From positions 482,893 through 546,892 of the forward strand of contig NZ_AOLY01000037.1 of assembly GCF_000336635.1 (NCBI RefSeq): a stretch of 64,000 nt of DNA, in the 5' to 3' direction. The position numbers were made by a program, and so were the translations under genes. The notes under the pieces are model-generated. The model did no database searches and was not told the DNA's origin. It saw only the letters and a list, made by a program, of their open reading frames with translations. The stretch comes from Haloarcula japonica DSM 6131. GTDB lineage: Archaea; Halobacteriota; Halobacteria; Halobacteriales; Haloarculaceae. The stretch's first letter is position 1. Every line of letters begins with the position of its first letter. This document shows positions 54,498 to 63,967 of this stretch, piece after piece.

Positions 54498-54520
54498 CCA
54501 ACATAATAAGCCGCATCACA

Positions 54521-55858
54521 ATGAGTGACAGAGAAACGTGGGCCTCACGGCTCGGGTTCCTTCTCGCAGCGATCGGTAGCGCAGTTGGCCTCGGAAACAT
54601 CTGGCAGTTCCCGTTCAAGACCGCGACAAACGGCGGCGCAGTGTTCCTCGTCTTTTATCTCGCCGCCGTGTTGCTCATCGGCTTCCCGGCAATGCTGGCA
54701 GAGTTCATCATCGGACGGCGAACGAACCGCAATGCCGTCGACGCGTTCGCTGAACTCGGATTCAAGCAGTGGCGGGTCATCGGTGGCCTGGGGGTCTTTA
54801 CGGGCTTCTGGATTCTCTCGTATTACAACGTCGTCGGCGGATGGGTCATGCGGTATATCCTCGGAAGCGCGACGGGCGCATACTTCGGAAACTCCGCGGA
54901 GTACTTCGGCGCTATCTCCAGTGGTCCAGAGGCCGTCGCCGGGCAGGCGCTGTTCCTGCTGATCTGTGTCGGCATCGTCGCAGTGGGTGTCGAGGACGGT
55001 ATCGAGAAGGCGACAAAGGTGATGGTCCCCAGCATCGTTCTCCTCATGCTCGGGATGGCGGCCTGGGTCACCACGCTTGAGGGTGCAGGGGCTGGCTACA
55101 GCTACTTCCTCTCACCGGACTTCTCCACGCTGGCGGCGAACGCCGGCGACCTGATCCCGTTCGCAGTTGGACAGGCGTTTTTCACCCTCTCGCTGGGGAT
55201 GGCGGCCATGATCACCTACTCCTCGTACATCGGTGACGACGAAAGCCTCCCGGTCGACGGCGGCATCATCGTCGTGACGAACACGATGGTCGGTGTGCTG
55301 GCCGGGCTGGTCGTATTCCCGATCCTCTTCGCTATCAACGTCAGCCCCGACACCAGCGGTCCGTCGGCCATCTTCGTCGCGATGGCGTCGGCGTTCCCAC
55401 AGCTCCCCGGGGGGCGACTCCTCGGCGTCGTGTTCTTCGGCGTTGTCCTCATCGCCGCGATCTCCTCCGCCATCAGCCTTCTTGAGGTCGCAGTCTCCTA
55501 CGGCGTCGACAACACGTCATATTCACGAGTGTCACTGTCGGCAATGCTCGGGGTTGGGCTGTTCGTTCTTGGGCTGCCGTCAGCCTGGGACCTGGCGTGG
55601 TTCGGTTGGTTCGACACGCTCGCGTACAAGCTGTTCCTCCCGCTGTCAGTGCTGCTCATCCTCGTGTTCGTCGGCTGGGTGCTCTCCTCGGACGCGGTTG
55701 CCGAACTCCGACAGGGGACGGGTGGACTCCGGACGTTCGGTCCGGCCTGGCTCTGGATGGTCCGAACGGTGGTCATCCTCGGCGTCATCCTGACGCTGGG
55801 CCTCGGCCTGCAGACGCTGTTCCTCGCTGAGGACCCCGCGATCATCCCGCCGATATAA
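54521..55858 (+). CDS. Sodium-dependent (SNF/NSS) transporter
   Basis: 445 aa with about 11-12 membrane segments. Family signature WASRLGFLLAAIGSAVGLGNIWQFPF (residues 5-30), including the unwound first helix that binds Na+ and substrate. GFWILSYYNVVGGWVMRY is helix 3, FFTLSLGMAAMITYSSYI the helix 6 substrate/chloride region. Imports amino acids or related compounds with Na+. Single gene, large hairpin follows. Confidence 0.93.
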   Translation: MSDRETWASRLGFLLAAIGSAVGLGNIWQFPFKTATNGGAVFLVFYLAAVLLIGFPAMLAEFIIGRRTNRNAVDAFAELGFKQWRVIGGLGVFTGFWILSYYNVVGGWVMRYILGSATGAYFGNSAEYFGAISSGPEAVAGQALFLLICVGIVAVGVEDGIEKATKVMVPSIVLLMLGMAAWVTTLEGAGAGYSYFLSPDFSTLAANAGDLIPFAVGQAFFTLSLGMAAMITYSSYIGDDESLPVDGGIIVVTNTMVGVLAGLVVFPILFAINVSPDTSGPSAIFVAMASAFPQLPGGRLLGVVFFGVVLIAAISSAISLLEVAVSYGVDNTSYSRVSLSAMLGVGLFVLGLPSAWDLAWFGWFDTLAYKLFLPLSVLLILVFVGWVLSSDAVAELRQGTGGLRTFGPAWLWMVRTVVILGVILTLGLGLQTLFLAEDPAIIPPI

Positions 55859-55874
55859 ACGACGCACAGCATCG

Positions 55875-55940
55875 GTTTCCCGCGGACCGTCTTCTCGACG
55901 ACTTGTAGTGACCGCTCGGTGTGCGGTCGTCGCGGGAAAC
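55875..55940 (+). terminator. Long inverted repeat after the SNF transporter
   Basis: GTTTCCCGCG (55875-55884) and CGCGGGAAAC (55931-55940) are perfect complements; the flanking inner bases GACCG and CGGTC also pair, so the 66-nt segment folds into a long hairpin 16 nt after the stop. Candidate terminator or 3' structure. Confidence 0.5.
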
Positions 55941-56034
55941 AGTGACAGTACATCGGCAGGCTAGACAACTTTTCGCGGGCTGTTTTGTCCAGCCGTGGCA
56001 GGTTATATGTACGTGAAGTAGGGCCGTACGCCCC

Positions 56035-56250
56035 TCACGAACCGCGGTGGCGTAGATACACACCGCCGAAAAGACAGACTGTTGCCACTAGCAATAGACC
56101 ACCGCTTAGCACATCGCTGAGGACCCCGGAAACACCGGGACGTTCCACAAGCCCGAAGGTACCCTCAAACGCTATCGACTGAACCACTAGCGCCAGTCCG
56201 CCTATCGGTATCAATAGTCGTCGAATGCGTATACTTTCGCCGCCACTCAT
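56035..56250 (-). CDS. Small two-helix membrane protein
   Basis: 71 aa. Hydrophobic segments at about 11-30 and 45-64 joined by FEGTFGLVERPGVSGVLSD; short positive N-terminus (RIRRLL) and end (LRHRGS). Composition is protein-like in this frame only. No family recognised. Confidence 0.6.
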   Translation of the reverse strand: MSGGESIRIRRLLIPIGGLALVVQSIAFEGTFGLVERPGVSGVLSDVLSGGLLLVATVCLFGGVYLRHRGS

Positions 56251-56372
56251 GTCATTGGGATTGTATGGCGGTGGAATGAATGCTTTGCTGAATCTCCCTG
56301 GCTGATGGACGCGGCGTACGGCCTAGTTTAAATAAGGGAGACAGCAGGCATTTGATGCCCTAACCGGCCATC

Positions 56373-57353
56373 TCAGTCGGACTCGAATCCGCGTCGTTCG
56401 TCCCCAATCCTGAGACTTTCGGACACAGTGTCAGTCTCGGCAGTACTACCCGGAAGTACTTCGCGGATATCGACCGACTCGCTGCCGAGTACGACGAATC
56501 CGGTGAAGATAGTCAGGAAACCCGCTACTGCGGTCGGGGTGATCGCCTCGCCAAGTACGGCCCACCCGCCGAGCGTCGACACGACGGGGACCACGTAGAA
56601 GATGAGGTTAGCCTGGATTGCACCGGTGACATCGAGCAGGCCGAAGTAGGCGATGTAGGCGATTGCCCCAGCGAAGATACCGACGTACAGCAGGGCCGCA
56701 ATTGCAGTCGGCGACCAAACCGCCGTGGCCGCCGACTCGCCCATGCCGATGCTCAGCGAGTGACAGAGCGCGGCGGCAACGGGGAGCGCCCACGCGGTCC
56801 GGACCGTACTCGACAGGCCACCGTCGGACCACCGGATGAGGACGCTGCCCAGCGCCGCGCTGGTCGCGCCGGCGAACAGGATGAGCTTGCCGATGCCCCC
56901 GCTCAGGAGCATCGCCGGGTCGGGACTGACGACGAGGCCGACGCCGAGCAGGCCGATAGCCATGCCGAGGCCGCCGCGGGCCGAAAGTCGTTCGTCGGAG
57001 AGCAGGAAAGCGGCGAACACCGGCGTCAGTATCGGATTGAGACTGAAGATGATAGCGGCAACCGCGCTGGTGGCGGACTGTTGGCCCACGAATATCAGCG
57101 CGTTCGCGAGGCCGAGCGCGAACAGGCCCGTCGAGAGAATCCCCAGCACATCGCCACGGGTCTGCGGGAGCAGTTCGTCCCGGGATCGCGTCACGACGAC
57201 GTAGCCGAGGAGCACGACGGCGGCGATATCAAACCGGAGGGCGACAAACAGAAGCGGCGGGAGGTACGACAGTCCAGCCTTCGCACCGACGAAAGTCCCG
57301 CCAAGCAGGACACTGGCAACGGCAGCGAGGGCGACCGTCCGGCGCGAAATCAT
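56373..57353 (-). CDS. DMT-family (EamA) transporter
   Basis: 326 aa from ATG 57353 (MISRRTVALAAVASVLLGGTFVG). Ten hydrophobic segments in two EamA repeats (about 1-140 and 150-285); repeat signature SLNPILTPVFAAFLLSDERL in the first half and VPVVSTLGGWAVLGEAITP in the second. Exports metabolites or amino acids. The frame stays open upstream to 57701 but enters the promoter region and the next gene. Divergent from an HTH regulator across a palindrome. Confidence 0.9.
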   Translation of the reverse strand: MISRRTVALAAVASVLLGGTFVGAKAGLSYLPPLLFVALRFDIAAVVLLGYVVVTRSRDELLPQTRGDVLGILSTGLFALGLANALIFVGQQSATSAVAAIIFSLNPILTPVFAAFLLSDERLSARGGLGMAIGLLGVGLVVSPDPAMLLSGGIGKLILFAGATSAALGSVLIRWSDGGLSSTVRTAWALPVAAALCHSLSIGMGESAATAVWSPTAIAALLYVGIFAGAIAYIAYFGLLDVTGAIQANLIFYVVPVVSTLGGWAVLGEAITPTAVAGFLTIFTGFVVLGSESVDIREVLPGSTAETDTVSESLRIGDERRGFESD

Positions 57354-57519
57354 GCCACCACCTCGTATATGTTTTCTGAAATAACTGCACAGCCGACAGA
57401 GAGAGTCCGTGGAGAAACCTGAGTCATCGTACTCTACAGTATGATATCGAGACGTATAGTCCCGTTTAGAAAATCTTACATAACGCGAAACGGCCGAACA
57501 CCCATGGCGGATATGCACG

Positions 57520-57538
57520 GTGTGAAATAATTTCACAC
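57520..57538. promoter_or_regulatory. Palindromic operator candidate
   Basis: GTGTGAAATAATTTCACAC: 9-bp arms around one central A, a perfect 19-bp palindrome. It ends 39 bp before the HTH gene ATG, next to a TATA-like GCTTTAG (57549-57555), so a bound protein would cover the BRE/TFB contact. It is also 167 bp from the DMT transporter start. A likely binding site of the adjacent regulator. Confidence 0.6.
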
Positions 57539-57577
57539 TGCGAAAGCGCTTTAGGACGGACTCCCCAACGCGACGGT

Positions 57578-58369
57578 ATGGAATCGGCGCTCGAAGAGAT
57601 CGAGTTCCTCGCGCTCTCCTCGAACCGGGTCGAGGTGTTACGGCTTCTGGCATCGGAACCGCACTCACGCGGGGAACTGGCGGCCGAAACCGGCGCGTCA
57701 CAGGCGACGCTCGGGCGTATCATCGCTGACTTCGAGGAGCGGTCGTGGATTCGCCGAACAGGGGGCGAGTACGTCGCCACAGCGACGGGGCGCATCGTCG
57801 CTGACGGGTTCACCGATCTGCTCGACAGCCTCGAAACCGAGCAACGACTGCGGGACATCGTTCAGTACCTCCCCACTGATGCGATGGACTTCGACCTGCA
57901 ACATCTGGCCGACGCGACCATAACCGTCCCGAGCCAGACGCGCCCGAACGCGCCGGTCCAGCGGTTGCTCGACCTGCTTCGAGATGCCGAGGAAGTCCGA
58001 ACGTTCTCCCATGCGTTCAACGACCAGGCGATTCGGGTCGTTCAGGAGCGGGTCAGCGCCGGCGAACAGCGATTCTCAGGTGTGTTCTCGCCCGGCGCAA
58101 TCGACGCGCTGGCGGCGGACGACCGGCTCCGGCACCGGCTCGAATCGCTGCGTACCGAACCGGACGCGTCAGTCCGGGTCCGGAACGACGGTGTGCCACT
58201 CGCGGTGATGATCGCCGACGACGTGGTGCATCTACTGTTGCGGGACGACAACGGCGTCCTGCAGGCGTCGATCGATACGAGCGCCCCGGCCGTCCGCGAG
58301 TGGGCTATCGAGACGTTCGACACATACTGGGCGTCTGCGGAGCCGCTTTCGGACGAGTGGTCGCTGTAA
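57578..58369 (+). CDS. Winged-helix transcriptional regulator (FilR1-like)
   Basis: 263 aa. N-terminal winged helix (about 1-75: FLALSSNRVEVLRLLASEPHSRGELAAETGASQATLGRIIADFEERSWIRRTGGEY). The C-terminal ~160 residues (VRTFSHAFNDQAIRVVQERVSAGEQRFSGVFSPGAIDAL... PLAVMIADDVVHLLLRDDNGVLQASIDT) match the domain of archaeal regulators such as FilR1. Ligand unknown. Divergent from the DMT transporter, which it may control, and from its own palindrome. Confidence 0.88.
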   Translation: MESALEEIEFLALSSNRVEVLRLLASEPHSRGELAAETGASQATLGRIIADFEERSWIRRTGGEYVATATGRIVADGFTDLLDSLETEQRLRDIVQYLPTDAMDFDLQHLADATITVPSQTRPNAPVQRLLDLLRDAEEVRTFSHAFNDQAIRVVQERVSAGEQRFSGVFSPGAIDALAADDRLRHRLESLRTEPDASVRVRNDGVPLAVMIADDVVHLLLRDDNGVLQASIDTSAPAVREWAIETFDTYWASAEPLSDEWSL

Positions 58370-58423
58370 CTACTGTTTCAAGTCACTGAGCCATTACTGC
58401 CGGAGAAATCAGTCGAGTCGCAG

Positions 58424-59047
58424 CTACCGGACCAGATACGGATCGTCGTTCGGCAGGAACCGTCCGAGGTCCGCCTCGCGGCGATAGTCGGTTTTCAGCA
58501 GTGCCGTCAGTGCGTCGACGAGGGCATCTTCGTCGTCTTCAGTCCACTCCGCTGGCTCTTTGATCGGGTAGACGAGCCAGCCGCTGCCGACGACCTCCGT
58601 GGCATGGAGGGCGTCCATGTCTATGGAGTCGGTCGGCTCCGATGTCGTATTCGCAAACACGTGTCTCGTGGCGCGCTCGCCGACGGGCAAAAGGACGTGG
58701 GCGGTGATGGCCCGGAGTTCCGTATCGAACAGCGGTTCGAGGTCGTCGTAGTCCGCGTCTGTCGGCGGGTCACCACCGCACATGTACAGATACGACAGGT
58801 ACGTCTTGTCGACAGTCGGCGGAGTGCCGGCCTCGACGAGCAGTCCGGCCTCGACAAGCGCCCGCTGGAGGCGCTCGCTCGCGGCATTGTCGGTAAACGG
58901 GATGCCTGAGGTCGCGCCACCGTGGACGCCGGGGTGGTCACCGATGACGTGGAAGTGGGCGTTGGCGTCGCCGTACCCCGGCACAAACGGCTCACACGGG
59001 GCGTCGAAGCCGAAGGGGTTGTGCTGGCGGGCCGTGACGTTCTTCAC
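58424..59047 (-). CDS. Uracil-DNA glycosylase-superfamily protein
   Basis: 207 aa from a GTG at 59047 (MKNVTARQHNPFGFDAPCEPF). The frame is open far upstream, but that stretch is antisense of pccB. FHVIGDHPGVHGGATSGIPFTDN (about 29-51) matches the active-site motif 1 of the superfamily (GxxPGxxxxxxGxPF), and VLLPVGERATRHVF the later strand. The four Fe-S cysteines of family 4 are not all present. A repair role is likely; substrate range unknown. Confidence 0.8.
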   Translation of the reverse strand: MKNVTARQHNPFGFDAPCEPFVPGYGDANAHFHVIGDHPGVHGGATSGIPFTDNAASERLQRALVEAGLLVEAGTPPTVDKTYLSYLYMCGGDPPTDADYDDLEPLFDTELRAITAHVLLPVGERATRHVFANTTSEPTDSIDMDALHATEVVGSGWLVYPIKEPAEWTEDDEDALVDALTALLKTDYRREADLGRFLPNDDPYLVR

Positions 59048-59188
59048 GCGCGAAAGCAACGGGCCACTGCTCAAAACTCCGCCGGTTTCGGTTATCGAAT
59101 ACGAGAAATAATGGTTAAGTTTGATAACGCTTTTCTCGGATGCCCGCAAGGAGTCGGATATGCTCCGGTCCGGGAGAAGTGATATCGC

Positions 59189-60739
59189 GTGAGCCACGAT
59201 GACCGTGTCGAGGACCTTCGGGAACGAAAAGCCGAGGCCGAGCGGGGCGGTGGCGAGGAACGCATCGAGGCGCAACACGACCGCGGGAAACTCACCGCGC
59301 GTGAGCGCATCGACTACTTCCTCGACGACGACACCTTCGTCGAGATCGACTCGCTCCGTGAACACCGCTCGACGAACTTCGACATGGCCGAGAAGAAAGT
59401 ACCGGGCGACGGCGTCGTCGTCGGCTACGGCCAAGTCGACGGCCGGCGTGTCTACGTCTTCGCCCACGACTTCACCGTCTTCGGCGGGTCGCTGGGCGAG
59501 GCGTTCGCACAGAAAGTCTGTAAGGTGATGGACAAGGCAATCGAAACAGGTGCCCCCATCATCGGCCTGAACGACTCCGCCGGCGCGCGCATTCAGGAGG
59601 GCATCGACTCGCTGGCGGGCTACGCCGACATCTTCCACCGCAATCAGCAGGCCAGCGGCGTCGTGCCGCAGATATCGGCCATCATGGGGCCGTGTGCCGG
59701 CGGCGCGGTGTACTCCCCGTCCATTACGGACTTCGTCTACATGGTCGAGGAGACCAGCCACATGTTCATCACCGGCCCGGACGTCATCGAGACGGTGACC
59801 GGCGAGGAGGTCGGATTCGACGAACTCGGCGGCGCGAAGACCCACGCTTCCGAGTCCGGCGTCGCCCACTTCACGGCCGCCGACGAGAAGGACGCGATGG
59901 ACGACATCCGCTATCTCCTCTCGTATCTCCCCCAGAACAACGTCGAGGACCCGCCGCGGGTCGAGCCCTGGGACGACCCTGAGCGCCGGGACGAGGCACT
60001 GAAGACGGCTGTTCCCGACGCGCCACAGAAACCTTACGACATGACGGACGTTGTCGGGCGTATCGTCGACGAGGACTCCTTCTTCGAGGTCGCCGAGGAC
60101 TTCGCGCGCAACATCGTCATCGGGTTCGCCCGCATGGACGGCCACAGCGTCGGCGTCGTCGGCAATCAGCCGCGTGTCAACGCCGGCACGCTCGACATCA
60201 ACGCCTCGCGGAAGGGCGCGCGCTTCGTCCGGTTCTGTGACGCGTTCAACATCCCGATTCTCACGTTCGTCGACGTGCCCGGATTCATGCCAGGCAAGGA
60301 TCAGGAACGCAACGCCATCATCAACCACGGTGCGAAGCTCCTGTACGCCTACTCTGAGGCCACCGTCCCGCTGGTGACCGTTATCACGCGGAAAGCCTAC
60401 GGCGGGGCGTACGACGTGATGGCGTCGAAGCACATCGGCGCGGACATGAACTACGCCTGGCCGACTGCCGAAATCGCCGTGATGGGGCCGAAGGGCGCGG
60501 TGAACGTCCTCTACGACGACGAACTGGAAGACGCCGACGACGTGCAGGCCCGCCGCCAGCAACTCATCGACGAGTACCGCGACGCCTTCGCGAACCCCTA
60601 CACGGCGGCTAAACGGGGCTTCGTCGACGACGTCATCGAACCCCAGGAGACCCGCCCGCGGCTCATCGACGATCTGGACCTCCTCCGGGGGAAGCGCAAG
60701 GACCAGCCCGACCGCAAACACGGCAACATCCCACTGTGA
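59189..60739 (+). CDS. pccB: Propionyl-/acetyl-CoA carboxylase carboxyltransferase subunit
   Basis: 516 aa from a GTG at 59189. Transfers the carboxyl group from biotin to propionyl-CoA or acetyl-CoA. Two crotonase-like halves: [64 protein letters not shown] (first oxyanion hole), and [46 protein letters not shown] (second). Coupled to the small subunit gene: GTG at 60736 overlaps the stop, ATG at 60742 follows after 2 bp. Likely part of propionate or 3-hydroxypropionyl metabolism. Confidence 0.95.
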   Translation: MSHDDRVEDLRERKAEAERGGGEERIEAQHDRGKLTARERIDYFLDDDTFVEIDSLREHRSTNFDMAEKKVPGDGVVVGYGQVDGRRVYVFAHDFTVFGGSLGEAFAQKVCKVMDKAIETGAPIIGLNDSAGARIQEGIDSLAGYADIFHRNQQASGVVPQISAIMGPCAGGAVYSPSITDFVYMVEETSHMFITGPDVIETVTGEEVGFDELGGAKTHASESGVAHFTAADEKDAMDDIRYLLSYLPQNNVEDPPRVEPWDDPERRDEALKTAVPDAPQKPYDMTDVVGRIVDEDSFFEVAEDFARNIVIGFARMDGHSVGVVGNQPRVNAGTLDINASRKGARFVRFCDAFNIPILTFVDVPGFMPGKDQERNAIINHGAKLLYAYSEATVPLVTVITRKAYGGAYDVMASKHIGADMNYAWPTAEIAVMGPKGAVNVLYDDELEDADDVQARRQQLIDEYRDAFANPYTAAKRGFVDDVIEPQETRPRLIDDLDLLRGKRKDQPDRKHGNIPL

Positions 60740-60741
60740 CG

Positions 60742-61047
60742 ATGGCGGCTGATACTGATTCGGCGGTCGACGCCGAACTGGTCGCGGAGATCGCCGCACA
60801 GCTAGACGACGCGTCGGTGGACGAAGCGGCCGCCATCGCTGTCGCTGTCGGCGCGCACCTCACCGACCGCCAGCGTGCGGCAGCAGCGGCCGCGGCGGCT
60901 GCGGCGGCAGACGACGGGGACTCCTGGGACGGCAAGCAGTGGTCGTTCTCCGGGCGCGTGGAAGCCACGCAGAAGCGGTCCGTCCGGGTCCGTGCTGACG
61001 CGCCGACTGACCCTTGGAGTGCCGCCGGCCGCACCGAACGGTTCTAA
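60742..61047 (+). CDS. pccX: Small carboxylase subunit (PccX-like)
   Basis: 101 aa from ATG 60742 (a GTG at 60736 would overlap the pccB stop). N-terminal helix [20 protein letters not shown], a 20-residue alanine-rich stretch with 12 consecutive Ala, then [39 protein letters not shown]. It has the place and size of the third subunit PccX described in Haloferax mediterranei, which is needed for activity. The poly-Ala region is a slippage-prone repeat. It ends 139 bp before pccA. Confidence 0.85.
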   Translation: MAADTDSAVDAELVAEIAAQLDDASVDEAAAIAVAVGAHLTDRQRAAAAAAAAAAADDGDSWDGKQWSFSGRVEATQKRSVRVRADAPTDPWSAAGRTERF

Positions 61048-61153
61048 CTACGGACAGTTCTTCCATCAGTTGATCGGCGGCGCTCTGACTGGATTTGCGG
61101 TCATGCCCCAAACCAACATGATTATATATGTAAGATTGCCGCTATCTGCGCAT

Positions 61154-61163
61154 AGTTTTATGG
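61154..61163 (+). promoter_or_regulatory. TATA element before pccA
   Basis: AGTTTTATGG about 24-33 nt before the pccA ATG, in an AT-rich 139-bp gap. Suggests pccA has its own leaderless promoter in addition to any read-through from pccB-pccX. Confidence 0.5.
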
Positions 61164-61186
61164 GCCGACTCTCAGTATGAGGGCGT

Positions 61187-63031
61187 ATGTTCGATAAGGT
61201 GCTCGTCGCTAATCGCGGGGAGATAGCGGTGCGCGTGATGCGCGCATGCGAGGAGTTGGGCATCGGCACAGTGGCCGTCTACTCTGACGCCGACAAGCAC
61301 GCCGGACACGTCCGGTACGCGGACGAGGCGTACAATGTCGGCCCGGCCCGTGCCGCTGACTCCTATCTCGATCAGGAAGCGATTATCGACGCGGCCAAGC
61401 AGGCCGACGCCGACGCCATCCACCCGGGGTACGGCTTCCTCGCGGAGAACGCCGACTTCGCCGAGCGCGTTCAAGAGACGGAGGGCGTCACCTGGGTCGG
61501 TCCCGAGAGCGAGTCGATGGAGGCGCTGGGCGAGAAGACGAAGGCTCGCAAGATCATGCAGTCGGCCGACGTGCCCATCGTCCCGGGAACGACCGACCCC
61601 GTCGAGGACCCCGAGGAAGTCGTCGAGTTCGGCGAGGAGAACGGCTTCCCGGTCGCGATCAAGGCCGAGGGCGGTGGCGGTGGCCGTGGGATGAAAATCG
61701 TCCACGATCCTGAGGAGGCTGAGGAGCAACTCGAAAGCGCAAAGAGGGAGGGGGAGGCGTACTTCTCGAACGACTCAGTCTATCTCGAACGCTATCTGGA
61801 GAACCCTCGCCACATCGAGGTACAGATCATCGCCGACCACCACGGCAACGTCCGGCATCTGGGCGAGCGTGACTGCTCGCTCCAGCGCCGCCACCAGAAG
61901 GTCATCGAGGAGGGGCCCTCGCCGGCCCTGAACGACGCGCTCCGCGAGAAGATCGGTGACGCCGCCCGACGCGGCGTCCGCGAATCGGACTACTACAACG
62001 CCGGCACCGTCGAGTTCCTCGTCGAAGAGGACACCGACCGCGAGCAGGGTGAACTGCTCGGCGAGGAGGCGAACTTCTACTTCCTCGAAGTCAACACCCG
62101 CATTCAGGTCGAGCACTGTGTCACAGAGGAGATCACCGACATCGACATCGTCAAGTGGCAACTGCGGGTGGCGATGGACGAGGAGATCACCTTCGATCAA
62201 GACGACGTGGAGATCGAGGGCCACGCAATGGAGTTCCGCATCAACGCCGAGAACGCGGCCGACGACTTCGCGCCCGCGACCGGCGGCAGCCTCGACACCT
62301 ACGACCCGCCGGGCGGCATCGGCGTCCGCCTCGACGACGCACTCCGCCAGGGAGACGACCTTGTCACCGACTACGACTCGATGATCGCGAAGCTCATCAC
62401 CTACGGTGGGGACCGCGAGGAGTGCATCGAGCGCGGGAAACGGGCACTCAAGGACTTCGACATCGAAGGCATCCCGACCGTCGTTCCGTTCCACCGCCTG
62501 ATGCTCACCGACGAGAAGTTCGTCACCGGAACACACACCACGAAGTACCTCGACGAGCAACTCGACCGCACCCGCGTCGAGGAGGCGCAGGAGAAGTGGG
62601 GTACTGTCACCGAATCCGACGGCGACGAGGATGAGGAAGTCGTCGAACGCGAATTTACTGTCGAGGTCAACGGCAAGCGCTTCCAGGTCGATCTCGAAGA
62701 GCGCGGCGCACCCCCAATCAACGTGGGCGACGTGGACGCCGACGGTGGGAACCAGCCACAGCGTCCCCAGGGCGGCAGTAGTTCCGACAGCGGCGGCGGC
62801 AGTGCCACCTCCGCCGAAGGACAGGAGGTCGCCGCGGAGATGCAGGGGACGATTCTGGAGGTCAATGTCGAGGAAGGCGATGAGGTCGAGGCCGGCGACG
62901 TCCTCTGCGTGCTCGAAGCCATGAAGATGGAGAACGACATCGTTGCCGAACGCGGCGGCACAATCAACGACGTGGCCGTCAGCGAGGGCGAGTCCGTCGA
63001 CATGGGCGACTTGCTGTTCGTGATCGGGTGA
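61187..63031 (+). CDS. pccA: Biotin carboxylase / biotin carrier protein subunit
   Basis: 614 aa. Biotin carboxylase domain (about 1-450): [35 protein letters not shown], the ATP-grasp glycine loop [31 protein letters not shown] and [14 protein letters not shown]. After an acidic linker and a Gly/Ser-rich hinge, a C-terminal biotinyl domain carries EAMKMEND, the Lys that BirA biotinylates. Uses ATP and bicarbonate to carboxylate biotin for the PccB step. The biotin ligase gene follows 75 bp downstream. Confidence 0.96.
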   Translation: MFDKVLVANRGEIAVRVMRACEELGIGTVAVYSDADKHAGHVRYADEAYNVGPARAADSYLDQEAIIDAAKQADADAIHPGYGFLAENADFAERVQETEGVTWVGPESESMEALGEKTKARKIMQSADVPIVPGTTDPVEDPEEVVEFGEENGFPVAIKAEGGGGGRGMKIVHDPEEAEEQLESAKREGEAYFSNDSVYLERYLENPRHIEVQIIADHHGNVRHLGERDCSLQRRHQKVIEEGPSPALNDALREKIGDAARRGVRESDYYNAGTVEFLVEEDTDREQGELLGEEANFYFLEVNTRIQVEHCVTEEITDIDIVKWQLRVAMDEEITFDQDDVEIEGHAMEFRINAENAADDFAPATGGSLDTYDPPGGIGVRLDDALRQGDDLVTDYDSMIAKLITYGGDREECIERGKRALKDFDIEGIPTVVPFHRLMLTDEKFVTGTHTTKYLDEQLDRTRVEEAQEKWGTVTESDGDEDEEVVEREFTVEVNGKRFQVDLEERGAPPINVGDVDADGGNQPQRPQGGSSSDSGGGSATSAEGQEVAAEMQGTILEVNVEEGDEVEAGDVLCVLEAMKMENDIVAERGGTINDVAVSEGESVDMGDLLFVIG

Positions 63032-63106
63032 AGGTAGCGGGACCGAGGGCCGCGCCGTCTCGCTGTCTGCAGACGCCTTTTATTCCGGCCGGTCGAAGCC
63101 GTGCGT

Positions 63107-63967
63107 ATGAACGAGACGCGCCATCGAGTACTCGATGCACTGGCTGACGGCCCTGTCTCGGGGCCGACTCTCGCCGACGAACTGGACATCTCTCGCTCCG
63201 CAGTCTGGAAGCATGTCGAAGCGCTCCGTGACGAGGGGTTCGAGATCCGTAGCGACGACGGAGGCTACGTTCTCGATTCGGTCCCGGAGTTCGGTGCGGC
63301 CGCGGTCGAATACGACCTCGACGCGCCGTTCTCCGTCGAGTACCACGACAGCATCCCGAGCACGAACGCCCGCGCCCGAGACCTTGCAGCGGATGGGGCG
63401 TCAGACACCGTGGTGCTGGCCGACGAACAGACCGGTGGCCGGGGGCGGCTCGACCGCGAGTGGCACTCGCCAAGCGGCGGAATCTGGCTCTCTGTGCTGT
63501 TCCGGCCCGACGTACCGATGGCCCACGCGCCGGTGTTCACGCTCGCGGCCGCTGTCGCGGTGACACGGGCGGCCCGTGAGGCCGGCGTCGAGGCCAGCAT
63601 CAAGTGGCCCAACGACGTGCTCGTCCGCCACGGCGACGAGGAACGGAAACTGGTCGGTATCCTCACCGAGATGGAGGGCGAGGCTGACCGCGTCTCCTGG
63701 GTCGTCGTCGGCATCGGTGTCAACGCGAACGTCGACCCCGCAGACCTGCCCGACGAAGCGAACCCGACGAGCCTCTCGGCTGAACGGGACCAACCGGTCG
63801 ACAGACGACTGTTCACGCAGCGGCTGCTGGAGGAGTTCGACGCGCTCCGTCAGGACCCGGCGCACGTCGTCGAAGCATGGCGGGAGTATGCGACGACGTT
63901 AGGCAAACGGGTTCGGGTCGAGACACCCGGCGGAATTATCGAGGGCGAAGCCGTGGATGTCCAGTTC
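63107..63967 (+). CDS. birA: Biotin--protein ligase BirA, truncated by adaptor sequence
   Basis: 287 codons readable before non-genomic sequence begins. N-terminal winged helix (about 1-60: HRVLDALADGPVSGPTLADELDISRSAVWKHVEALRDEGFEI), then the ligase core with ADEQTGGRGRLDREWHSPSGGIWLSVLFRP (biotinoyl-AMP loop), SIKWPNDVL with the catalytic Lys and LVGILTEMEGE, WVVVGIGVNAN. The C-terminal SH3-like domain (GKRVRVETPGGIIEGEAVDVQF) is cut off at 63967. Biotinylates PccA. TATA-like CTTTTATTCC lies about 25 nt before the ATG. Confidence 0.93.

Noticed and set aside
57354..57701. N-terminal extension of the DMT transporter
   Set aside because: It crosses the palindromic control region and overlaps the divergent regulator's first codons; composition is not halophilic.
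59048..60799. Very long minus-strand frame continuous with the uracil-DNA glycosylase gene
   Set aside because: It is the antisense of pccB; GC-rich haloarchaeal genes often leave long open frames on the opposite strand. Real coding begins at the GTG at 59047.
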